In this document: positions 27,852 to 36,993 of the stretch, one piece after another
Layout: each line of letters opens with the position of its first letter
Position numbering within the stretch: position 1 is the stretch's first letter
Assembly: GCA_030065205.1 (NCBI GenBank)
Contig: JASJDN010000043.1
Location: 1-41,410, forward strand
Source: Crocosphaera sp.
Lineage (GTDB): Bacteria; Cyanobacteriota; Cyanobacteriia; Cyanobacteriales; Microcystaceae
DNA: 41,410 nt
Reading direction: 5' to 3'
Translations under genes and position numbers: made by a program
The notes under the pieces: generated by a model
What the model saw: the letters and a program-made list of their open reading frames with translations, nothing else
What the model was told of the DNA's origin: nothing
Database searches by the model: none

Positions 27852-28223
27852 TTACTGGAACTGTTAACGCAGATTTTGAGGCTATTATTACCCTTTCAAT
27901 TTGTAATTCTGATGGAAAAGTTCATACGCAAGATGCCATTATTGATACAGGTTTTAATGGTTGGCTTTCACTTCCACCAGATTTAATTGCTCAATTGAAT
28001 TTAAGAGGGAAAAGACGAGGTCGTGCCATTCTTGGAGATGGTTGAGTGTATTATTAATGTGTACGAAGCTGTTATCATTTGGGATGGAAGTTTCCTAACA
28101 ATTCCCATTGATGAAGCAGACTCAGATCCCCTTGTAGGAATGTTATTAATGGAAGGTTATCAACTGATGGTTGAAGTCTTTGAAGGAGGAAATATAGAGA
28201 TCCAAAAAGTTAGTGGGGTCTAG
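27848..28223 (+). pseudogene. Retropepsin-like aspartic protease, frameshifted
   Basis: The first frame (27848-28045) reads MITGTVNADFEAIITLS and has the catalytic-type motif AIIDTGFNGWLSLPP, then stops shortly after ILGDG. The continuation (INVYEAVIIWDG..., ..DPLVGMLLMEGYQLMVEV) lies in the +1 frame and ends at 28223. Together they make the usual protein of about 125 aa with both halves of a single-chain clan AA peptidase. The shift lies near 28040-28045 and needs one extra or two missing bases. It may be a true lesion, a sequencing error or a programmed shift; no obvious slippery run is seen. Confidence 0.75.
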
Positions 28224-28378
28224 CACTAAAAAATTATTTAATAAATTGAATCAATAGACATTTATCTATCAAGAAAACACCTGCGTCATCGGTAATTTAA
28301 CGGTGATGGTTGTTGTTTGACTTTAAATTAGTTAGAATTTCGTTGAATATACTTAAATTAAAATTATATAAATTTACA

Positions 28379-29308
28379 ATGCTTAGCAAATCAACTTTCA
28401 AATTTACATTATACAGTGCAGCCCTTGTGACGACCTGGAGTTGGCTGACTTCATCAGCCAAAGCCATTACCTTTTCCCTATTAGACGGAAATTCAATGGT
28501 GGAGTTTGATAATACCGATCAGACAGGGATCTGGGATTGGACGGTGAATGGTACGCCTCAAGTATTTGAGATGAGTACCTTTATCAAAACCAATGCCAAT
28601 AATGTTTGTGATAGTGGTTTTATTTTAGTGGGTTCAGGATGTTTCGACGATAGTAATGGGGTGTTGACGGGACAAACAGAAAACACAGCCCAGATTACCT
28701 ACACTTTCACTGATCCGAACCCTGATCCTGAAGGTAACAAAATCGATCTGTTTGAGGTGATTTTAGACTATACCTTAACAGGGGGAGGGGAAAAAGGCTT
28801 TTTGTCCTCTTTCAACCAGAAAGTCACCATTAATAACCTATCCACCAATACTTACGATTTTGAAGTTATTGAATACTATAATCTCGAATTAGGGGGAAAT
28901 TTAGACGGAGATAGAGCCTCCATTGACCCTACTGCACCGTTTCCAGGGCTTCAGGTCGATAATGACGGGGAGCTTTCCGTAGACGGGACATTATATGCAA
29001 CCATTACATCCGGTACCAGTCCAGATGCCTACGAAGTCGGTTCTCCCTTTAGTCTTCCTAACAGTATTACCAGCCCTACATTTCCTGGTCTGATTAATAA
29101 TACCGGTCCAGTCATAGGAGACGGGTCATTTGAAGAACCGGCATTTGCCTATCGTACTATTAATCAACAACTGACCGGAGGGGGAATGGTCATGAATGAA
29201 CAAACGGTTACGTTGCAAACGGTAGAAATCCCTGAACCGAGTCTGTTGATGGGATTGGGGGGATTGGTTTTCAGTGGCTTATTTTTGTCCCGTAAGCACG
29301 ATAAATGA
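28379..29308 (+). CDS. PEP-CTERM sorting-signal exported protein
   Basis: A 309-aa protein started at the ATG at 28379 (MLSKSTFKFTLYSAALVTTW). It has an N-terminal signal peptide with a probable cut after SSAKA. The C-terminus carries the sorting signal: EIPEPSLLMGLGGLVF followed by a hydrophobic helix and the basic end SRKHDK. PEP-CTERM proteins are exported and processed by an exosortase, often linked to exopolysaccharide. The middle is beta-rich, Asp/Asn/Thr-rich with only two cysteines (residues near 77 and 87). Function unknown. No exosortase gene is in the window. Confidence 0.85.
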   Translation: MLSKSTFKFTLYSAALVTTWSWLTSSAKAITFSLLDGNSMVEFDNTDQTGIWDWTVNGTPQVFEMSTFIKTNANNVCDSGFILVGSGCFDDSNGVLTGQTENTAQITYTFTDPNPDPEGNKIDLFEVILDYTLTGGGEKGFLSSFNQKVTINNLSTNTYDFEVIEYYNLELGGNLDGDRASIDPTAPFPGLQVDNDGELSVDGTLYATITSGTSPDAYEVGSPFSLPNSITSPTFPGLINNTGPVIGDGSFEEPAFAYRTINQQLTGGGMVMNEQTVTLQTVEIPEPSLLMGLGGLVFSGLFLSRKHDK

Positions 29309-29404
29309 ACTATCCCAATGGGCTTCCCTCTCTGATCAAACTGGCCTACCACGGGGTCAGGTTACTATTTAATGCGTTGGTTAATGAATTAACCTAACAC
29401 CCAG

Positions 29405-29410
29405 TATAAT
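29405..29410 (+). promoter_or_regulatory. Candidate -10 box upstream of apcF
   Basis: A perfect tataat at 29405-29410 lies 86 bp before the apcF start. About 17 bp further up is the palindrome ggttaat-ga-attaacc (29379-29394), which could cover the -35 region or be an operator. This is a position-only inference. Confidence 0.35.
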
Positions 29411-29422
29411 TAATAAAAGTTT

Positions 29423-29451
29423 AACCCATAGGATAAGTGTACCTATGGGTT
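29423..29451 (+). terminator. Hairpin between the PEP-CTERM gene and apcF
   Basis: aacccatagg and cctatgggtt form a perfect 10-bp stem with a 9-nt loop, followed by cctta. It could end the PEP-CTERM transcript; alternatively it lies in the apcF leader if the tataat at 29405 is the promoter. Confidence 0.5.
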
Positions 29452-29490
29452 CCTTATTTAACCATAATGTTTAGTACAGGGAAAACTTTA

Positions 29491-30000
29491 ATGCGAGATG
29501 CCGTTACTACGTTAATTAAAAACTATGACCTCACCGGTCGTTATTTAGATCGAGATGCCATCACCAGTCTCAAATCTTACTTTGAGTCAGGAAGCGATCG
29601 CATCACTGTGGCTGCCTTAATTAACGCAAATTCCCCTGAGATCGTTAAAGAAGCAGGGCTTCAACTGTTTGAAGAGGTGCCAGAATTGATTCGTCCAGGG
29701 GGTAACGCCTATACCACCCGTCGTTATTCCGCTTGTTTGCGGGATATGGATTACTATCTCCGTTATGCCAGTTACGCTTTGGTAGCCGGAGATCCCGATG
29801 TTCTCGACGAACGGGTTTTGCAAGGGTTACGGGAAACCTATAACTCCTTAGGGGTTCCCATTGCTCCCACCGTTCGCGGTATCCAAATAATGAAAGAAAA
29901 GATCAAAGCCATGGCTGCTGATGCAGGGGTTGCAGACACTTCTTTTGTGGATTCACCTTTTGATCACATGAGTCGTGAATTTAGTGAAATCTCTGTTTAA
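29491..30000 (+). CDS. apcF: Allophycocyanin beta-18 subunit (ApcF)
   Basis: A 169-aa phycobiliprotein starting MRDAVTTLIKNYDLTGRY. It has the chromophore-binding Cys82 in RRYSACLRDMDYYLRY and the conserved Asn in RPGGNAYTT (about residue 72), which is N-methylated in beta subunits. The length and C-terminus DHMSREFSE fit ApcF, the core beta-18 subunit that replaces one ApcB in the phycobilisome core and passes energy to the reaction centre. The ATG at 29491 gives the standard length; an upstream start is not needed. Monocistronic, ended by a HIP1-containing terminator. Confidence 0.93.
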   Translation: MRDAVTTLIKNYDLTGRYLDRDAITSLKSYFESGSDRITVAALINANSPEIVKEAGLQLFEEVPELIRPGGNAYTTRRYSACLRDMDYYLRYASYALVAGDPDVLDERVLQGLRETYNSLGVPIAPTVRGIQIMKEKIKAMAADAGVADTSFVDSPFDHMSREFSEISV

Positions 30001-30019
30001 TGACTTTTCTGCAACATAG

Positions 30020-30055
30020 AAGCGATCGCTTGAGTGATAACAGGCGATCGCTTTT
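30020..30055 (+). terminator. Terminator after apcF built from two HIP1 sites
   Basis: aagcgatcgc (30020-30029) and gcgatcgctt (30044-30053) form a 10-bp stem with a 14-nt loop, followed by t-rich sequence to 30055. Each arm contains the self-complementary HIP1 octamer gcgatcgc. The rest of the 340-bp gap up to clpS holds the c-rich tract and the palindrome listed below. Confidence 0.7.
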
Positions 30056-30126
30056 TCTCATCATCACAGTTGGCAACTTCTCATAGCAGTTTTCATATCA
30101 ATAGACTAACGATCTCAATAAAAATT

Positions 30127-30162
30127 CCCCACACTTCCCACCCCTCCCACACTCCCCACACT
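30127..30162. repeat. C-rich degenerate tandem repeat (ccccacact-like)
   Basis: Four to five imperfect units of ccccacact/cccacc between apcF and clpS, related in sequence to the ctccccaca tract at 4825-4860. No coding potential. Confidence 0.6.
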
Positions 30163-30261
30163 CAACTTAACTAGAATATTGATACACCCAATTGAAAACT
30201 TCTCACACTCCGAACTTAGCAGATTAGGTTTTTGTCCAAAAAATTGTTAAAATATTACAAA

Positions 30262-30274
30262 GACTGTGACAGTC
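30262..30274. promoter_or_regulatory. Palindrome upstream of clpS
   Basis: gactgt-g-acagtc is a perfect 6+1+6 inverted repeat 66 bp before the clpS start. It is shorter than a terminator stem and lies where an operator would be. A regulator cannot be named. Confidence 0.25.
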
Positions 30275-30340
30275 CCATAAATAGAACTTTTCTAGTGACT
30301 AAGATCCATGCGTAAGAGACTATCCATCGGCATTCAAGGG

Positions 30341-30634
30341 ATGGCCACTTCAACCTCAACTGCCCCGAAAGGATCAACAGTTATTGAGCGCAAAACCTAC
30401 CCGAACTATAAAGTCATTGTCCTCAATGACGACTTTAACACGTTCAATCACGTTGCCAACTGTTTGATGAAGTATATTCCGGGGATGAGTGGCGATCGCG
30501 CTTGGGAACTCACGGAACAAGTGCATTTTGAAGGGTTAGCCGTCGTTTGGACTGGACCCCAAGAACAAGCAGAATTATACCATCAACAACTACGTCGTGA
30601 AGGGTTGACCATGGCCCCACTGGAGGAAGCATAA
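30341..30634 (+). CDS. clpS: ClpS adaptor of the Clp protease
   Basis: A protein of about 97 aa from the ATG at 30341 (MATSTSTAPKGS); an in-frame ATG at 30308 would add 11 residues. ClpS motifs are visible: NYKVIVLNDDFNTFNHVANCLMK with the NDD motif that holds N-degron amino groups, and VHFEG with the His of the pocket. It delivers N-end-rule substrates to ClpAP/ClpC. It is followed after three bases by the DUF2103 gene and then a pentapeptide-repeat gene, so a three-gene operon is likely. Confidence 0.93.
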   Translation: MATSTSTAPKGSTVIERKTYPNYKVIVLNDDFNTFNHVANCLMKYIPGMSGDRAWELTEQVHFEGLAVVWTGPQEQAELYHQQLRREGLTMAPLEEA

Positions 30635-30637
30635 ATT

Positions 30638-30928
30638 ATGAGCCAAGGGGACAAAGGAAGACTCGTCTGGAATCATTCCACTCATCTTGATGGGTTAATT
30701 CCCGTGTTAGAAAAGCTAATTAACTGTACGGGAATTAATACCGTAACCCCTGGGGTGATCAGTCGTGCTAAGGGCCATTGTCCCCATTTAAAATTAAGGG
30801 TTTCTGTTCCCATTCGTGGGGGTTATAAGGCGATCGCCCGACAGGGAAAAACAGTCCAAGAGGTCTTTATTGTCACAGATTTGAGCCAAAAAGAATTAGA
30901 ATCTGCTATTAAAGACGTTTTAAATTAA
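30638..30928 (+). CDS. DUF2103 protein
   Basis: A 96-aa protein of the DUF2103 family, found in cyanobacteria. It has HSTHLDGL near the N-terminus and SRAKGHCPHLKLRVSVPIRGGYK in the middle; the His and Cys could bind metal. It begins three bases after clpS and ends 14 bases before the pentapeptide-repeat gene. Function unknown; the coupling to clpS suggests a link with proteolysis or a shared signal. Confidence 0.85.
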   Translation: MSQGDKGRLVWNHSTHLDGLIPVLEKLINCTGINTVTPGVISRAKGHCPHLKLRVSVPIRGGYKAIARQGKTVQEVFIVTDLSQKELESAIKDVLN

Positions 30929-30942
30929 ATGATATTTGCAGA

Positions 30943-32883
30943 ATGCCGATTAAGTGGGGTTGTTGCTTATTACTTCTAATATTTTTCTTATTTTTACATC
31001 CTATCTCTGTTGTAGCTGATGTAGAAACAGAAATGTTAACCCCTGAATTATTACAAGCAAGAATTCAGTCCCCTCAACTACAAGACGGTATTTTGACCCT
31101 TAATTTGACTTATTTAGAGATAGATTTAACACCAGAAAATAATGAGTTTAAAGAAGACTTTTATCGAACATTACAAAATTATTTGAACCGTACGGATAAA
31201 GTGAGTGGTTTAGATTTCAGTCACTCTTTCATCAAAGGGGATTTTTTAAGTAGTCGGTTAGGAATATCAACTGTCTTATCTCCAGCAGCATTACCTCAAA
31301 ATTTAACCATCACTGAACGGAAAATTATCGAATCTAATGACAAATTTTCTACCCAGTCACCAGAAGAAATGAGTTCGGTTATTTTATTTCGTGGAGCCTT
31401 ACAATTGAATGAGTCAGTATTGATAGGAAAAGTCGATTTTAAAAACACTGTCTTTTTACAAAAAGTTGAAGCAAAAAATAGCATCTTTAAAAAAGAAATA
31501 AATGCAACCAATTCTTATTTTGGACGAAAAGTTGATTTTAGTAGCTCAGTTTTTGAAGAAAATACTAACTTTAATAAAACTCAATTTCAAGAATCAGCAA
31601 AATTCAATCAAGTTCAGTTTTTAGCCGATTCTACTTTTAATTATAGTCAGTTTAAACAATCGGCTGATTTTAGTGAATCGACTTTTAATAAAGTTATTGA
31701 TTTTAGTTATACTTTTTGGTCGAATATCACTAAATTTACAAGTATTAATTGCCGTGATCGCATTTTATTCTCTAATAGTATTTTCTCGGGTTTAACCAGC
31801 TTTTCCAATGCGACATTTGAGAAAAGTATTTCCTTTCGTAATACTTATTTTAAAGATTCAATTAACTTAAAAGATGTAAAATTATTAGGGATAATGGACT
31901 TTAGTAATGCTGAATTTTTCAAAGAAAAAGCCATTAATATTGCCGGGTTTGCTTTCGATGCAGATACCGCTAAAGTTTTAGGAAATACAGGGGAAATTGC
32001 TCGATATATGTACCTGAATACTATCGAAGGAAATGAAACCGTTTTACGGAACTTTATCCAAAACTTTCGAGATTCAGAACAGATTCCTGATGCTAATCAA
32101 CTGGAATATAAAAAACAAAAATTACGGCAACAACAATTATCAGAACAGATTATCAAGACACCCTATCAAGATTATTGGAGACTGACATTTATTCAAAAAG
32201 TGGGTCATTGGTTATTATTAAATCTTTTATTATTGTTGAGTCAATACGGGACAAATTTTAGTTTATTGTTAGGGATTGGTTTAATTTCTATTGGTTATTT
32301 TGGGGGTTTATTCTGGTTGTTAGATCGTTGGCGTAAACGCTATCCGAAACCCATTTTACCTAATGTGTATGATACCACTTGTATAGTCAGTAGTGGGGCT
32401 TCATTATTAACGATTGGAACCTTAGAAATTTTTAATTCTGCTGAATATCCTTGGATTACGTTATTGTGTTTAAGTTTATTGTTGATTCCTATTCCCTTAT
32501 CTTTAGTTAGTATAATTTATGAACAAGGAAGATATCATGATTTAATGGAAAGTTCTTATTTTCTTTTAGATGGATCGATGCGACAATTACAATTATTAAT
32601 TGTTCGTTTACCTGTGATTCCTGAGTTTCATTTTTTCCGCGATCGCTATACCCCTTTAGTCTGGGAAAGACGCTGGAATTGGTTAAATTATTATGATTTT
32701 AGTTTAAACAATTTTCTTAAATTGGGGTTCAATGATATTCGACTTAGAGATCAGCATCTTCCTGGGTTAATCTCTACTTTAGTCTGGTATCAATGGACGT
32801 TAGGGTTATTATATATTGCCTTATTATTATGGACCCTTTCTCGGACGATTCCAGGGTTAAATTTATTAATTTATTTAAAGTAA
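30943..32883 (+). CDS. Pentapeptide-repeat membrane protein
   Basis: A 646-aa protein with a signal peptide (GCCLLLLIFFLFLHPISVVA, residues 6-25). Residues about 160-330 are Phe-rich repeats of the form FNKTQFQESAKFNQVQF, an 11-residue (5+6) pattern like pentapeptide-repeat beta-helices. Residues 425-545 hold three to four membrane helices and one more lies at the C-terminus. Its N-terminal half would be outside the cytoplasm if the signal is cleaved. It could be a sensor, channel or envelope scaffold; there is no catalytic motif. Third gene after clpS and DUF2103. Confidence 0.8.
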   Translation: MPIKWGCCLLLLIFFLFLHPISVVADVETEMLTPELLQARIQSPQLQDGILTLNLTYLEIDLTPENNEFKEDFYRTLQNYLNRTDKVSGLDFSHSFIKGDFLSSRLGISTVLSPAALPQNLTITERKIIESNDKFSTQSPEEMSSVILFRGALQLNESVLIGKVDFKNTVFLQKVEAKNSIFKKEINATNSYFGRKVDFSSSVFEENTNFNKTQFQESAKFNQVQFLADSTFNYSQFKQSADFSESTFNKVIDFSYTFWSNITKFTSINCRDRILFSNSIFSGLTSFSNATFEKSISFRNTYFKDSINLKDVKLLGIMDFSNAEFFKEKAINIAGFAFDADTAKVLGNTGEIARYMYLNTIEGNETVLRNFIQNFRDSEQIPDANQLEYKKQKLRQQQLSEQIIKTPYQDYWRLTFIQKVGHWLLLNLLLLLSQYGTNFSLLLGIGLISIGYFGGLFWLLDRWRKRYPKPILPNVYDTTCIVSSGASLLTIGTLEIFNSAEYPWITLLCLSLLLIPIPLSLVSIIYEQGRYHDLMESSYFLLDGSMRQLQLLIVRLPVIPEFHFFRDRYTPLVWERRWNWLNYYDFSLNNFLKLGFNDIRLRDQHLPGLISTLVWYQWTLGLLYIALLLWTLSRTIPGLNLLIYLK

Positions 32884-32913
32884 ACGCCCAACAAACGTTC
32901 AAGTCTTTGAAAA

Positions 32914-32985
32914 CTCCCCAGGTAGGATTCGAACCTACGACCAATCGGTTAACAGCCGACCGCTCTACCACTGAGCTACTGAGGA
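32914..32985 (-). tRNA. tRNA-Asn (GTT)
   Basis: A 72-nt cloverleaf on the minus strand, starting tcctcagtagctcagtggta at 32985 and ending gggga plus discriminator g at 32914. The acceptor stem pairs with one G-T wobble. The anticodon loop ctGTTaa (anticodon at 32951-32953) reads Asn codons, and the T-arm is ggttcgaatcc. CCA is not encoded. The short open frames across it are not real. Confidence 0.97.
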
Positions 32986-33112
32986 TTGCTCACACAATTA
33001 CTAACTATAGCAACAACCTCAATCATTTGGCAACCCCTTGCTTTACGTTTCTTAATAAAAATCCTGAGACAAGACGTTGTTAATTTTGACCTTTGGGCTT
33101 TATCGTATAAGT

Positions 33113-33616
33113 ATGCTCCTAACAATGGAACTCCTCATGCCTATCAACCACCATCGTCCTGTATCATTATCTTTGATGTCTACGGACTTACCCATTGACT
33201 CTACCCTAGAAACCTCTGGGACTTTGTATCAAAAAGATCGGTTTCGGTTTGATTTGCTACTCAGTCAACCAGATATCTTACAGTCAGTGAACCAAGAGGA
33301 AACGACTTCAGCCGTTGAAACCGCTAGACATATGCTGTGGCTGGAAATTTCCCCTGCAAGGGTCATCATGAGTTTACAAGGGAATGGCAAGTTTTGCTAT
33401 CGTCACTTTTGGGAACCAGGGATTTATGGGTTAAGCCGTTACTGGTTAAACGATAACAATGGGGAAATTGCGAATGTCTTCCGCTTGCGTAATTATACCC
33501 GTCGTTTACAGTTAGAGGGGGAGACATTGCCAGAATATCTAAGAATTGAGTATGAGTTATGGTCTGAAAAGGTTCAACTAGGTACTTATATCCTGAATTT
33601 ACAAGTTTATCATTAA
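33113..33616 (+). CDS. Conserved hypothetical protein
   Basis: About 167 aa from the ATG at 33113; later ATGs at 33125 and 33137 are also possible. No signal peptide or membrane helix. It contains ARHMLWLEISPARVIMSLQGNGKF and a C-terminal beta-rich segment (EYELWSEKVQLGTYILNLQVYH). I recognise no family or catalytic motif. It follows the tRNA-Asn region and is convergent with the ABM-like gene. Confidence 0.65.
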   Translation: MLLTMELLMPINHHRPVSLSLMSTDLPIDSTLETSGTLYQKDRFRFDLLLSQPDILQSVNQEETTSAVETARHMLWLEISPARVIMSLQGNGKFCYRHFWEPGIYGLSRYWLNDNNGEIANVFRLRNYTRRLQLEGETLPEYLRIEYELWSEKVQLGTYILNLQVYH

Positions 33617-33679
33617 AACAGTTTGCCTGCTATTGGTGTCAGCATCAACCTAAAAAATGCTCAGGATATAATTCTCAAA

Positions 33680-34012
33680 CTATTTTCCAGAAAATCCATC
33701 AATCTCACTGCAAACTTCATAAAAATCTGTTTTTGGAGGTTTAACAAATAAGGGGGTCATTTCCTCAAGAATTTGTTGATAAACTTCACTTTGGTTAGCT
33801 TCCATATCCTCAATTTTTTCCCACATAATGATCGCTATTCCTTCGTCGGTGCCAGGCTTTTGTAATAAAAAAGCCCCTTGAAACCCATCTTTATAGGTAG
33901 AAACCGCTTTTTCGTAAAGTTTTTGGGCTTCAGAAAACTGTCCTGGTTTAAATTCTCCTACCGCAACATAAGCATACTTATGCTTAAGAAAATCCAGAAA
34001 TTCTTGTGACAT
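33680..34012 (-). CDS. ABM-like dimeric alpha/beta-barrel protein
   Basis: A 110-aa protein with the alternating strand-helix pattern of the antibiotic-biosynthesis-monooxygenase/dimeric alpha-beta barrel fold: YAYVAVGEFKPGQFSEAQKLY, GAFLLQKPGTDEGIAIIMWEK, EEMTPLFVKPP. Such small proteins may be monooxygenases, haem-degrading enzymes or have no catalytic role. No active-site residues can be assigned. Single gene on the minus strand. Confidence 0.6.
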   Translation of the reverse strand: MSQEFLDFLKHKYAYVAVGEFKPGQFSEAQKLYEKAVSTYKDGFQGAFLLQKPGTDEGIAIIMWEKIEDMEANQSEVYQQILEEMTPLFVKPPKTDFYEVCSEIDGFSGK

Positions 34013-34210
34013 TATTCAACTCCAAAATTGTGAGTCTTGATAGTAAAAAAGTGAAGGGTTGAGAAAAGCTTGACCATAAATTACCATCTACTCTCAATTT
34101 TTTCTCAACTTCTTCTATTTACTATATAGCTTATTGAGGTCATATTTATGACATCTTTTAACCCTTTCTTAAGTAATGGTTAAAAGATATCTTTTGTTGT
34201 AGATAAATTT

Positions 34211-35323
34211 TTAGGGACAATGACGAAACCCGGCATTACCATAACGAGTATACCAATAACCCCATTGTCCTCCTTCCGCACTTTTCCAATCATTTAAGTT
34301 AAACTGGCCGCTTCCTTTTGGTGTTCCTTGAATCCGATAAACTTTCACCGCTTTACCATCACCATCCCAAACTAAAGGTTCATCTTCTCGAAGCTTTTCT
34401 GGTCGCGTTTCTGCCTGTAAAAAATAAGCATCTGCACCCCGAGTGGTTCCATTTCCAAATACAGTAGCGATACCATTTTCATCAATAGCAATAAATGCTC
34501 CTTCTTCTGCTCCAATAGCATAAGAAGGGAAAGAATTATCATCAACAACCCTAGCTAAAAATCCGAACATTCGTCCATATCTTGTCTCTGTATATCCACG
34601 AGACGGATCTAAACGATCTAAATGGGTATCAGTAATGGTATCTTTAAGCACAGGAATATCAAGAAAATCCCCTCTATCAATATCATCTGTATTGCGAGCA
34701 AAGGGATCTTCTAAAATTTCTGAACTAAGGACTCCATCAAACTCAGGTGCATAATAATATTCCCCTAAAATTGCCATTCCAGCAGAGGTTCCAGCAATGG
34801 GAACTTTTTTATCATTAATTAGATAATTAATTGCATCTTCTGTATAAGTTCCTTCCCAAGTGTCTTGATATTTATTCTGATCTCCTCCTGCAATAAATAA
34901 TGCTTCTGCATCTCTAATATAGTTCTCTACTGCTTCACTATCGGCTCCTCTTCTGGTATTAATCGCTAATTCTGCTGCTGAATTAATTGACTCAGAAAAG
35001 TTATCACAAATCCAGTCAGCTTGACCCCCTGTTTTTCCAAAACGAATAACCAAATAATCCCCCTTATCGGCTCGATCTAACAACCATTGAGTTGCTTCTT
35101 TTTCCCCCTCTTTTTTGCTTTCTGCACCGCCAATTAACATCACGGCTGCCTTAGGATGAGCATCAGTTGTATCAGCATTATCACAAGCAGGGGCTTGATA
35201 ATAGTCATAGTCTTCAGCAGCGATCGCCGTTTGAGTTTGGATAAAAATCAAGGCAAATAACCACAATAAAGTCAAGCAAAGAATCGTTAATTTTTTGTAA
35301 AAAATCCTTAAACTTTCCATCAT
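34211..35323 (-). CDS. Exported cyanophycinase (peptidase S51 family)
   Basis: A 370-aa protein. A signal peptide covers residues 1-36 (LTILCLTLLWLFALIFI, cut near AIAA/ED). The S51 motifs are present: VMLIGGAES, LFIAGGDQ (143-149) and GTSAGM (178-183) with the nucleophile Ser180. Cyanophycinases cleave cyanophycin, the Asp-Arg storage polymer, to beta-Asp-Arg dipeptides. Intracellular cyanophycinase (CphB) has about 270-300 aa with no signal; an exported form (CphE-like) points to degradation outside the cytoplasm. No cphA neighbour here. The mature C-terminus has extra residues (WKSAEGGQWGYWYTRYGNAG). Confidence 0.85.
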   Translation of the reverse strand: MMESLRIFYKKLTILCLTLLWLFALIFIQTQTAIAAEDYDYYQAPACDNADTTDAHPKAAVMLIGGAESKKEGEKEATQWLLDRADKGDYLVIRFGKTGGQADWICDNFSESINSAAELAINTRRGADSEAVENYIRDAEALFIAGGDQNKYQDTWEGTYTEDAINYLINDKKVPIAGTSAGMAILGEYYYAPEFDGVLSSEILEDPFARNTDDIDRGDFLDIPVLKDTITDTHLDRLDPSRGYTETRYGRMFGFLARVVDDNSFPSYAIGAEEGAFIAIDENGIATVFGNGTTRGADAYFLQAETRPEKLREDEPLVWDGDGKAVKVYRIQGTPKGSGQFNLNDWKSAEGGQWGYWYTRYGNAGFRHCP

Positions 35324-35503
35324 TCAAACCTTCCATAAAAGTCTGTTCTTACTCATATCATGATTAGAATTAATTGCTTTGATTGTTAACAGAAATTCAC
35401 GATCTTAAAAAAAAGAAATATTAATTTTTGAAAAAAATACGATCCAAATCAATAACAATGTTTCACCCTAATAATAAAGCAAAGATAAACCAGGAGAATT
35501 AAA

Positions 35504-36976
35504 ATGGTCACAGCAACACGACCAGACAATAAAGTTAAGATCGGTCCGACTCAACTGCTAATTAACAATGAATGGGTTGAAAGTACCTCAGGCAAACGGT
35601 TTGAAACCATTAACCCCGCCACAGGGGAAGTGATCTGTGATGTAGCTGAAGCGGATGCGGCCGATGTGGATAAAGCCGTTATAGCTGCCAGAAATGCCTT
35701 TAACCAGGGAGACTGGCCGCAACTATCCGCCAGTCAACGGGGACAACTGTTATATAAATTAGCCGATTTAATCGAAGCCAATATCGAAGAATTAGCCCGT
35801 CTAGAAACTTTAGATAACGGAAAACCCTATCAAGACTCCTTAAACGCCGATTTACAGCTTGTGGTTGCTTGTTATCGTTACTATGCAGGATGGGCGGATA
35901 AAATTCAAGGAAAAACCATTCCCATCAATGGGCCTTATTTTTGCTACACTCGTCACGAACCGGTGGGAGTCGTCGGCCAAATTATTCCTTGGAATTTCCC
36001 CTTGTTAATGCAAGCATGGAAGCTGGCCCCGGCCTTGGCCACAGGAAATACCGTGGTCATGAAAACCGCCGAACAAACCCCTTTATCTGCGTTAAGAGTG
36101 GGAGAGTTGATTCTAGAAGCAGGGTTTCCTCCAGGGGTGGTTAACTTACTGTCTGGTTATGGACCCACAGCAGGACAAGCGATCGCCCGTCATCATGACA
36201 TCGATAAAGTGGCCTTTACCGGATCGACGCAAGTGGGCCATCTGATCATGGAAGCAGCCGCCCAAACCAACTTAAAGCGCGTTACCCTAGAATTAGGCGG
36301 TAAAAGCCCCAATATTGTCTTTGCCGATGCTAATATGGATCAGGCCATAGAAGGGGCGCATTTTGGCTTATTCTTTAACCAGGGTCAATGTTGTTGCGCG
36401 GGATCTCGTCTGTTTGTGGAAGAGAAGTGTTATGACGAGTTTGTGGCAAAAAGCGTTGAACGGGCAAAACAGCGCATCGTGGGTGATCCCTTTGATGATA
36501 ACACCACCCAGGGTCCCCAAGTGGATCAAACTCAGTTTGATAGGGTGATGGAGTATATTGAGGCAGGACAACGGGAAGGGGCAAAATTACTGTGTGGTGG
36601 TGGCCGTATGGGCGATCGCGGTTACTTCATCGAACCTACTGTCTTTGCTGATGTGCAGGATACCATGAAAATTGCCCAAGAAGAGATTTTTGGTCCGGTG
36701 ATGAGTATTATCAAGTTCAAGGACATGGATGAGGTCATCCAACGGGCCAATGATACTATCTATGGGTTAGCGGCTGCGGTTTGGACCCAGGATATTAGTA
36801 AAGGTCATGCGATCGCCAATGCTTTACGCGCCGGTACGGTTTGGGTTAACTGTTACGATGTGTTTGATGCTGCTGCACCTTTTGGTGGCTTTAAACAGTC
36901 AGGAATGGGTCGAGAATTAGGAGAATATGGACTACAACAATACACGGAAATTAAAACAGTAACCGTCAAACTTTAA
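35504..36976 (+). CDS. Aldehyde dehydrogenase (NAD(P)+, class I/II type)
   Basis: A 490-aa ALDH started from ATG behind aggag (35492-35496). It has the Asn of IPWNFPLL (161-168), the cofactor motif FTGSTQVG (238-245), the general base Glu in LELGGKSPN (Glu263) and the catalytic Cys in GQCCCAGSR (middle Cys, about 297). It oxidises aldehydes to acids; long length and GQCCCAGSR place it with ALDH1/2-like enzymes acting on aliphatic or retinal-like substrates. Monocistronic; it ends at a strong terminator. Confidence 0.92.
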   Translation: MVTATRPDNKVKIGPTQLLINNEWVESTSGKRFETINPATGEVICDVAEADAADVDKAVIAARNAFNQGDWPQLSASQRGQLLYKLADLIEANIEELARLETLDNGKPYQDSLNADLQLVVACYRYYAGWADKIQGKTIPINGPYFCYTRHEPVGVVGQIIPWNFPLLMQAWKLAPALATGNTVVMKTAEQTPLSALRVGELILEAGFPPGVVNLLSGYGPTAGQAIARHHDIDKVAFTGSTQVGHLIMEAAAQTNLKRVTLELGGKSPNIVFADANMDQAIEGAHFGLFFNQGQCCCAGSRLFVEEKCYDEFVAKSVERAKQRIVGDPFDDNTTQGPQVDQTQFDRVMEYIEAGQREGAKLLCGGGRMGDRGYFIEPTVFADVQDTMKIAQEEIFGPVMSIIKFKDMDEVIQRANDTIYGLAAAVWTQDISKGHAIANALRAGTVWVNCYDVFDAAAPFGGFKQSGMGRELGEYGLQQYTEIKTVTVKL

Positions 36977-36993
36977 TTACTTTTGGAACAGTT

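Noticed and set aside
32774..33198. Open frames overlapping tRNA-Asn
   Set aside because: They cross the tRNA on both strands and have no conserved features.
36363..36584. Antisense and out-of-frame open frames within the aldehyde dehydrogenase gene
   Set aside because: They overlap the catalytic-cysteine region of a well-supported gene.
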